Source: CAYMLQ01 sp964390795 (lineage in GTDB: Bacteria; Verrucomicrobiota; Kiritimatiellia; RFP12; UBA1067). Taken from it: a stretch of DNA of 7,242 nucleotides. The position numbers and the translations under genes are program-made. Location: the NCBI GenBank assembly GCA_964390795.1, contig CAYMLQ010000315.1:1-7242 (forward strand), given 5' to 3'. Positions 1 through 5,242 of this stretch are shown one piece after another (the stretch's first letter is position 1; every line of letters begins with the position of its first letter). The notes under the pieces are model-generated. The model saw only the letters and a list, made by a program, of their open reading frames with translations, did not search any database and had not been told where the DNA came from.

Positions 1-138
1 TTAAAGGCGACTGGCATTACCGTAGGACTACTCATCAACTTCGGACGTGAGCGGGTTGAGTTCAAGCGTATGGTATATTCTGAACCATCCGCGTTTCATC
101 CGTGTCAATCCGTGGCAACAACAGGGGAGCAACCATGA
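1..138 (+). CDS. C-terminal fragment of a GxxExxxxY-family protein (5' end outside window)
   Basis: Frame 1 is open from base 1 to the TGA at 136-138 (45 codons). It has no start codon in the window because the gene begins upstream. The first 26 residues contain LKATG, then VGLLINFG, then VEFKRMVY. From recall, this is the characteristic ending of GxxExxxxY proteins (TIGR04256/PDDEXK_3), a widespread small PD-(D/E)XK-nuclease-like family of unknown physiological role, often near repeats in environmental bacteria. The motif that names the family lies outside the window, so catalytic residues cannot be judged. The family would normally end close to KRMVY. Here no stop follows, and the frame continues about 19 codons through an atccg-type repeat before stopping inside the next gene's start (ATGA overlap at 135-138). 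The tail is therefore probably non-native sequence acquired by read-through. Confidence 0.72.
   Translation, partial: LKATGITVGLLINFGRERVEFKRMVYSEPSAFHPCQSVATTGEQP
86..116 (+). repeat. degenerate 10-11 bp atccg-type intergenic repeat, three units
   Basis: Three imperfect units follow one another: catccgcgttt (86-96), catccgtgtc (97-106) and aatccgtggc (107-116). On the minus strand they read as successive cacggat-like units. From recall, repeats of this type are scattered between genes in many planctomycete, verrucomicrobial and other environmental genomes. Here the repeat lies just upstream of the racemase-family gene and is translated as the tail of the upstream partial frame. I see no hairpin potential across it. 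Its role is unknown. Confidence 0.6.
123..129 (+). promoter_or_regulatory. ribosome binding site for the racemase-family gene
   Basis: AGGGGAG lies 5 bases before the ATG at 135. It decides the start against an in-frame GTG at 102, which sits inside the atccg repeat, lacks a Shine-Dalgarno sequence and would put 11 extra residues before the twin-arginine motif. Confidence 0.65.
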
Positions 139-1538
139 GACGCAGGGATTTCTTAAAGACGGCGGCGGCGGCGGGAGCCGTGATGACGGCTGGCGGATGT
201 CTGACGGCGAAGCCTGCGGTTGCGGCGAGAGCCGCCTCCAAACGGATCGCCGTGGCGGACACGGGGTGCGAGTTCGAGCGCGAGCCTCTGCTGCGTCCGT
301 TCGGCTTCAAGGGAGGCTACCTCACCAACATCTGGCAGAGCGCGGCGATGATCCGCAGCACCAGCGGCAAGCGAGGCATCGGACTCTGCACCCATAGCAC
401 GCTGTGGAGCGACGCCAAGGTCTTCGCGGCGAACTCCGAGGCGGGCGGCAACGCGCTGATGTTCGCCATGACCGCCTACGCGCTGAAGCTTCTGAAGGGC
501 CGGACGTTCACCGATCCGGTCGCGCTGAACGACGAGCTGTTCAAGGAGGTCTACGCGTACGGCAAGCAGATCACCCGCAACCCGAAGCTGCGCCAGACCT
601 TCGCGCTGAACGCGCTGGTGGGCGTGGACAACGCGGCGTGGCTGCTCTTCGCCAAGGAAAACGGGATCACATCGTTCGACGATATGATTCCTGCGGCCTA
701 CAAGCCGGCCCTCTCGCAGCGTCATCCGAAGGCGGCGTCGATCCCGCTGATGGCGTACTCGATTCCCATTGAGGAGATTAAGCAGGCGGTCGAGGCCGGC
801 TCGTTCTTCATGAAGATCAAGATCGGACAGAAGGGCACGCAGGCGGAGATGCTGGAGAAGGACATGGCGCGCGTGAGCGCCATCCACGCTGCGCTGGACG
901 GCTGCCGCACGCCCTATTCGAAGAGCGGCAAGCTGCCGTACTACTTCGACGCGAACGGACGGTACGAGAAGAAGGAGACGCTGCTGCGCCTGATCGATCA
1001 CATCAAAAAAATCGGCGCGTTCGAGCAAGTTTCAATCATAGAAGAACCGTTCGACGAGGAGTTCGAGATCGACGTGCGCGACATCCCCGTGCGGCTCGCG
1101 GCCGACGAGAGCGCCCACACCGACAAGGATGCGGTCAAGCGCATGGAGATGGGCTACAAGGCGGTCGCGCTGAAGGCGATCGCGAAGACGCTGAGCATGA
1201 CCATGAAGATCGCGCAGGCGGCGCATGAGCGGGGCGTGCCGTGCTTCTGCGCCGACTTGACGGTCAATCCGATCCTCGTGGAGTGGAACAAGTGTGTGGC
1301 GGCGCGGCTGGGCTCGTTCCCCGGCATGGAGGGCTTGGGGCTCGTTGAGACCAACGGGCACCAGAACTACAAGAACTGGGAGACCATGCGCAGCTACCAT
1401 CCGTACCCCCAAGCGCCGTGGTCCATGACCGAGCGCGGCGTGTTCAACCTGGATGCGGACTACTATGCCAAAAGCGGCGGGATTTTCACGACGATGCCGC
1501 ACTACGAGGCGATGTTCCCGGAGGCGAAAGGGGGATAG
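135..1538 (+). CDS. Tat-exported mandelate racemase/muconate lactonizing enzyme family protein (enolase superfamily)
   Basis: This 467-residue protein is an enolase-superfamily enzyme, a group that abstracts a proton alpha to a carboxylate and passes through a Mg-stabilised enolate. The substrate is not known. Residues 2-8 (RRRDFLK) followed by an Ala-rich stretch form a twin-arginine signal. Cys22 (AGGC) is a weak lipobox, and signal peptidase I cleavage near AVA at about 30 is the alternative. Residues about 50-200 resemble the capping domain. The barrel carries KIK (K227, K229), D272 in FDANG, E304 in IIEEP, D324/E325 in AADES and K347 in VALKAIAK. These correspond to the KxK lysines, the three metal ligands and the sixth-strand lysine of the MLE subgroup. 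I see no MR-type His/Asp dyad, so an epimerase or cycloisomerase-like reaction is more likely than rhamnonate or galactonate dehydration. Export is unusual for the superfamily. The gene is probably co-transcribed with the downstream glycosidase. Confidence 0.85.
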   Translation: MRRRDFLKTAAAAGAVMTAGGCLTAKPAVAARAASKRIAVADTGCEFEREPLLRPFGFKGGYLTNIWQSAAMIRSTSGKRGIGLCTHSTLWSDAKVFAANSEAGGNALMFAMTAYALKLLKGRTFTDPVALNDELFKEVYAYGKQITRNPKLRQTFALNALVGVDNAAWLLFAKENGITSFDDMIPAAYKPALSQRHPKAASIPLMAYSIPIEEIKQAVEAGSFFMKIKIGQKGTQAEMLEKDMARVSAIHAALDGCRTPYSKSGKLPYYFDANGRYEKKETLLRLIDHIKKIGAFEQVSIIEEPFDEEFEIDVRDIPVRLAADESAHTDKDAVKRMEMGYKAVALKAIAKTLSMTMKIAQAAHERGVPCFCADLTVNPILVEWNKCVAARLGSFPGMEGLGLVETNGHQNYKNWETMRSYHPYPQAPWSMTERGVFNLDADYYAKSGGIFTTMPHYEAMFPEAKGG

Positions 1539-1543
1539 GGAGA

Positions 1544-1571
1544 AGTTAGGATTTAGGAGTTAGGAGTTGTG
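1544..1571 (+). repeat. heptad repeat cluster, agttagg type
   Basis: Four consecutive 7-base units are agttagg (1544-1550), atttagg (1551-1557), agttagg (1558-1564) and agttgtg (1565-1571). They begin 5 bases after the stop of the racemase-family gene. From recall, short gttagga-type repeats are common between genes in cyanobacteria and other environmental bacteria. No coding function is apparent. Confidence 0.65.
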
Positions 1572-1592
1572 GACGGCGGCTCCGGTCATGGG

Positions 1593-1620
1593 TGTCGCGC
1601 GTCGGGAGTCGGGCGTCCTG
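1593..1620 (+). repeat. heptad repeat cluster, agtcggg type
   Basis: Four 7-base units are tgtcgcg (1593-1599), cgtcggg (1600-1606), agtcggg (1607-1613) and cgtcctg (1614-1620). The cluster begins exactly 49 bases (7 x 7) after the agttagg cluster starts, so the two share one 7-base phase. It ends one base before the ribosome binding site of the glycosidase gene. A GTG inside it (1592) could extend the glycosidase frame, but only by translating this repeat. Confidence 0.55.
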
Positions 1621-1621
1621 C

Positions 1622-1628
1622 GGGGGGA
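1622..1628 (+). promoter_or_regulatory. ribosome binding site for the glycosidase gene
   Basis: GGGGGGA stands 5 bases before ATG 1634 and only 2 bases before ATG 1631. Spacing favours 1634, although 1631 adds just one Met and cannot be excluded. Confidence 0.5.
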
Positions 1629-1633
1629 ATATG

Positions 1634-4390
1634 ATGCGAAAACGGGCGATGGCGGCAGCCGTCCTTATGGCCGCGGTGGCGGGCGCGGCGGAAGAGCCGC
1701 TGGCGTGGCCGGAGATCACGCGCGAGTGCAAGCCGTGGGCCTACAACTGGTGGCCGGGTTCGGCGGTTGACCCGCAAAGCATCAGCAACGAGTTCAGGCG
1801 CTACGCCGAGGGCGGGCTCGGCGGCGTGCATATCGTGCCGATCTACGGGGTGAAAGGGGTGGAGGGCAGGTACGTTGACTACCTCAGCCCGCGGTGGATG
1901 GAGCTGTTCGCCTGCGCGGTTGCGACGGCGGAAAGCCTCGGGCTGGGTGTCGACATGACGACGGGCTCGGGCTGGTGCTTCGGCGGGCCGCAGGTCACGC
2001 CCGAGCGCGGCGGCTGGCGGCTGGACGTCAAGGTGTATGAGACGCACGCTGGCGAGGCCTTCACCAACACGCTCCGGCGGCAGGCGCTACAGGGCTTGCA
2101 GGCGGTCGCGCTGGACGGGACGTCAACTGATCTGCTGCCGCTCGTGGATGCGAAGGGAATGCTGGACTGGAAGCCGCAGACGCCAGGCGTGAAGATTGTG
2201 GCGCTCTCGGCCGATTGTGCCAAGGGACAGGCGGTCAAACGCGCAGGGCTGGGCGGCAAGGGGCTGATGATCAACCCCTTTGACCCCGCGGCTATGGCGC
2301 AGTTTCTGGAGCCGTTCACGAAGGCGTTCCCCGAGGGCGGTACGGGGCCGAAGCCGAGGGCGATGTATCACGATTCGTACGAGTACTACGGCACGTCGTG
2401 GTGCGACGGTTTCCTGTCGGCCTTCGCGCGCAAGCGCGGGTATCGGCTGACGGACGAACTGGCCGCTTTCGCGGGAGTCGGCGAGTCCGACAGCGCGGCG
2501 CGGGTGCGGGCCGATTATCGCGAGACGCTCTCCGATCTGATGGTGGAGGATGTGTTCCCGCTTTGGACGGCGTGGTGCCGGGTGCGCGGCATCGTGACGC
2601 GTAACGAGGCTCACGGTGCGCCGGCGAACATCTTGGATCTGTATGCGCTCGCGGATATTCCGGAGACGGAGATGTTCGGCCACGGCGGGGCTGACCCGCT
2701 GGTGTCGCGATACGACGCCGATTTCGGTAAAGCCGACCGTAATCCCTTCATCTCCAAAATGGCGTCATCGGTGGCACATGTGAAGGGCACGCGTCTGGCG
2801 TCCGCCGAGTTCGGCACGTGGCTGGCGGAGCATTTTCACGAGACGCCCGAAGAGATCAAGTGCCTGGCCGACCTGATGTTCGTGAGCGGCATCAACCACC
2901 TGTTCTATCACGGCACCTGTTTTTCGGCGGATGACGCGGTGTGGCCGGGCTGGCTTTTCTACGCTTCGACCCAGATGAACCCGCGCAATCCGATCTGGCA
3001 CGACGCGCCTCTGCTCAACGCGTACATCGCCCGCACGCAGGCGGTGCTGCAGTCCGGCAAGCCCTCGAATGACGTGTTGCTTTACTGGCCGATTCACGAT
3101 TTCTGGAACGCGGAAGGGCCGTATGTGAGGCAGATGACCGTGCATGATCCGGCGTGGCTGACGAATCAGCCGATCGGAAAAACCTCGGCGTCGCTGTGGC
3201 GGCTGGGCATCGGGTTCGACTACGTATCCGACCGCTTGCTCAAGCGGGTCAGCGTGTCGGACGGGAGGCTGGTGACGGCGGAGGGCGCAACCTACCAGGC
3301 GCTGCTGGTGCCTTCTACGCGGCTCATGCCTCCGGAGACCTTCGAGAAACTCATGCTGATGGCTGAGGCGGGCGCGAAGGTGGTGTTCTGCGAGCGGCTG
3401 CCAGAGGACGCTCCGGGGTGGGGCGGGCTGGCGCTGAAGCGGGCCAGGCTGGCTGCGGCGCGGACGAAGGTCGAGGCGAAGGCGACGGACGCGCTCGGTG
3501 TGGCGAAGGCGGACGTGGGGAAGGGCGCGGTCTATGTCGGTCGTGGCGACGAGGCGCTGAAGCTGTGCGGGGTGCGCCGCGAGCTGGCTGGCGTGCCGGA
3601 AGGCGTGCGCTTTATCCGGCGGCAGCATGAAGACGGGTTCTCCTATCTGATCGTCAACCACGGCGTGAAGACGCTGGACGGTTGGGTTCGGCTGGCGGTG
3701 CCTGCGGCAGGCGTAGTGGCGATGGACGCGCTGAGCGACCGGCTGGGCGTGGTGGAGTCGCGCAAGGTGGACGGTGGAACGGAGGTGCGGCTTTATCTGG
3801 AGCCGGCCACGTCCGTGCTGCTGCAGACCTTCGGGCGGCGGGCGCCCGAAGCTGCGCCGTTCCGTTTCGCGCGGCCCGGCAAGGCGTTGCTCGACGTGCC
3901 GGGGCCGTGGCAGGTGCGTTTCGTGGCCGGCGGGCCGGAGCTACCCAAGGCCTACGAGGCTGCGGCGTTGGCGTCGTGGACGGCGAACGGCGATCCCGAC
4001 ACGGTGCGCTTTGGAGGCACGGCGGTTTACCGGACCGCGCTTGACGCGCCGGCGGCATGCGTGGGCCAGCCTGTGATTCTGGAGCTGGGGCGAGTGGAGG
4101 TCAGCGCCCGCGTGCGTCTGAACGGCGAGCCTGCGGGAAATGCGCTTCTGACGCCTTACCGCGTACTGCTGCCGCAGGGGCTGAAGGCGGGGCGGAACGA
4201 GCTGGAGGTGGAAGTCACCAACCTTGGCGCGAACCGCATCCGCGACCTCGACGAGCGGCAGGTGCCGTGGCGGATCTTCCAGGACATCAATTTCGTTGAT
4301 ATTCAGTACAAGGGGTTTGACGCGCGGCGGTGGCCTGTGCGAGACTCTGGACTTTTAGGGCCGGTGCGGCTTGTGATGTGCCGGGAGTGA
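1634..4390 (+). CDS. secreted glycoside hydrolase, GH106 alpha-L-rhamnosidase-like
   Basis: This 918-residue protein starts with a signal peptide: MRKR, a hydrophobic Ala-rich stretch and likely cleavage at about residues 18-19 before EEP. It is therefore exported. From recall, GH106 enzymes hydrolyse terminal alpha-L-rhamnose with inversion. Matching landmarks in order are KPWAYNWWPGSAVD (33-46), GSGWCFGGPQVTPE (111-124), MYHDSYEYYG (from 244), RNEAHGAP (323-330), IPETE (342-346), SAEFGTW (390-396) and INHLFYHG (420-427). The Glu residues of PETE and SAE (E392) are the best catalytic candidates, inferred by position. Residues about 475-590 look like a GATase-like accessory domain. Residues about 754-916 form a GH2-type jelly-roll, with WQVRF, VRLNGEP and SGLLGPVRL. 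Length is normal for the family and no lesion is seen. Another alpha-deoxyhexose specificity within the GH106 fold remains possible. The parvulin gene follows after 12 bases. Confidence 0.85.
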   Translation: MRKRAMAAAVLMAAVAGAAEEPLAWPEITRECKPWAYNWWPGSAVDPQSISNEFRRYAEGGLGGVHIVPIYGVKGVEGRYVDYLSPRWMELFACAVATAESLGLGVDMTTGSGWCFGGPQVTPERGGWRLDVKVYETHAGEAFTNTLRRQALQGLQAVALDGTSTDLLPLVDAKGMLDWKPQTPGVKIVALSADCAKGQAVKRAGLGGKGLMINPFDPAAMAQFLEPFTKAFPEGGTGPKPRAMYHDSYEYYGTSWCDGFLSAFARKRGYRLTDELAAFAGVGESDSAARVRADYRETLSDLMVEDVFPLWTAWCRVRGIVTRNEAHGAPANILDLYALADIPETEMFGHGGADPLVSRYDADFGKADRNPFISKMASSVAHVKGTRLASAEFGTWLAEHFHETPEEIKCLADLMFVSGINHLFYHGTCFSADDAVWPGWLFYASTQMNPRNPIWHDAPLLNAYIARTQAVLQSGKPSNDVLLYWPIHDFWNAEGPYVRQMTVHDPAWLTNQPIGKTSASLWRLGIGFDYVSDRLLKRVSVSDGRLVTAEGATYQALLVPSTRLMPPETFEKLMLMAEAGAKVVFCERLPEDAPGWGGLALKRARLAAARTKVEAKATDALGVAKADVGKGAVYVGRGDEALKLCGVRRELAGVPEGVRFIRRQHEDGFSYLIVNHGVKTLDGWVRLAVPAAGVVAMDALSDRLGVVESRKVDGGTEVRLYLEPATSVLLQTFGRRAPEAAPFRFARPGKALLDVPGPWQVRFVAGGPELPKAYEAAALASWTANGDPDTVRFGGTAVYRTALDAPAACVGQPVILELGRVEVSARVRLNGEPAGNALLTPYRVLLPQGLKAGRNELEVEVTNLGANRIRDLDERQVPWRIFQDINFVDIQYKGFDARRWPVRDSGLLGPVRLVMCRE

Positions 4391-4391
4391 C

Positions 4392-4398
4392 AAAGGAG
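4392..4398 (+). promoter_or_regulatory. ribosome binding site for the parvulin gene
   Basis: AAAGGAG lies 4 bases before ATG 4403, within the 12-base gap after the glycosidase stop. It is the clearest Shine-Dalgarno sequence in front of a gene in the window. It supports ATG 4403 as the true start, which matters because the protein then has no signal peptide. Confidence 0.7.
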
Positions 4399-4402
4399 CG
4401 TT

Positions 4403-5242
4403 ATGGGATTGACAGTGAACGGGGTGGCGATCGCCGAAGAGAAGATCGCTGAGGAAATGGCGCGGCTGTGCGAGGGGTATCAGGCGTACGTGAGACAGAA
4501 CGGCGGCGAACCGACGGAAGCCCAACTGCGCGAATGGGCGGAGGAAAATTTGATCGAGAGGGAGCTGATCCGTCTGGAATCGACCGCCACGCAGCCCGAG
4601 CCCTCCGAGGAACAGGCGCTGAAGAACATCGAGGCGTGTCCGGAGTTCTACGGCAGCATGCCGGAAGTCGAGCGCCTGGTTTGGAGCAAGGTCGCCTTGC
4701 GCGTGCAGGCGTTCGAGAAGGCGGTCCGCAAACAGGTGTCCGCCCCGAGTGAAGAGGAGCTGCGCAAGGTTTATGAGGAGTGGCCAGGGCAGTTTATGAC
4801 CTCGGAGTCGCTGCGTCTGTCGCACATCTGCCGTCTCGTGGGGCCGGGCGGCACGGACATGTCGAACGCCTATTTGGATCTGCTGCACCTCAAGACGGAG
4901 CTGGCCAGCTTTCGGCTGAACTGGTTGGAGGCGGTGGAGACGTCAGACACGTACCGGAAGGACTACGGCATGTTCGATACGGTGTCTCGCGGGGAGCTTC
5001 CCCCGGCGGTGGAGGCGAAGGTGTTCGCGCTTGCGCCCGGCGAGGTCAGCGACGTCATCGACTGGGGGGGCGGCAGCGTACACCTGTTCCGGTTGCTGGC
5101 GAAAGAGCCGCCGCGCAAAGTGGCGCTCAAAGAGGTGCGCGAAGAGCTGTCAGGCGTCGTGTTCGAACAGGCGTTCCAGAGCAAGCTCGAAGCGGTGATC
5201 GACGCGCTCAAGGCCAAGGCGGTTATTCAGCGGGAGGCGTAG
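4403..5242 (+). CDS. parvulin-type (PpiC/SurA-like) peptidyl-prolyl cis-trans isomerase without signal peptide
   Basis: This 279-residue protein catalyses, or assists by binding, cis-trans isomerisation at prolyl bonds. Residues 1-125 are mostly charged helix, with an ELIRLE segment typical of the SurA/PrsA/NifM-type chaperone region. Residues about 132-235 are the parvulin domain: LRLSHICR with H141, then the family's GMFDTVSRGELPPAVEAK stretch, LAPGEVSDV and VHLFRL with H227. Both conserved histidine positions are present. Residues 240-276 form the usual C-terminal helix. The N-terminus (MGLTVNGVAIAEEK) has no hydrophobic segment, and the strong ribosome binding site rules out a longer start, so the protein should stay in the cytoplasm. 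SurA and PrsA are exported; cytoplasmic NifM has similar size and layout, but no nif genes are nearby. It is probably co-transcribed with the glycosidase gene. Its 3' end overlaps the convergent kinase-fold gene by 20 bases. Confidence 0.82.
   Translation: MGLTVNGVAIAEEKIAEEMARLCEGYQAYVRQNGGEPTEAQLREWAEENLIERELIRLESTATQPEPSEEQALKNIEACPEFYGSMPEVERLVWSKVALRVQAFEKAVRKQVSAPSEEELRKVYEEWPGQFMTSESLRLSHICRLVGPGGTDMSNAYLDLLHLKTELASFRLNWLEAVETSDTYRKDYGMFDTVSRGELPPAVEAKVFALAPGEVSDVIDWGGGSVHLFRLLAKEPPRKVALKEVREELSGVVFEQAFQSKLEAVIDALKAKAVIQREA

Noticed and set aside
102..134. GTG at 102 as the start of the racemase-family gene
   Set aside because: It lies in the repeat with no ribosome binding site. ATG 135 has AGGGGAG 5 bases upstream and gives a proper twin-arginine signal.
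153..1028. 291-codon minus-strand open frame opposite the racemase-family gene
   Set aside because: Its translation is Arg/Leu-rich with no recognisable domain, and it lies wholly within a well-supported enzyme gene. It is a GC-rich antisense shadow.
1592..1633. GTG at 1592 as the start of the glycosidase gene
   Set aside because: It would translate the heptad repeat and bury the signal peptide. GGGGGGA before 1634 marks the real start.
2765..3661. 298-codon minus-strand open frame opposite the glycosidase gene
   Set aside because: It has Arg/His/Pro-rich composition without motifs, and the opposite strand has continuous GH106-like landmarks.
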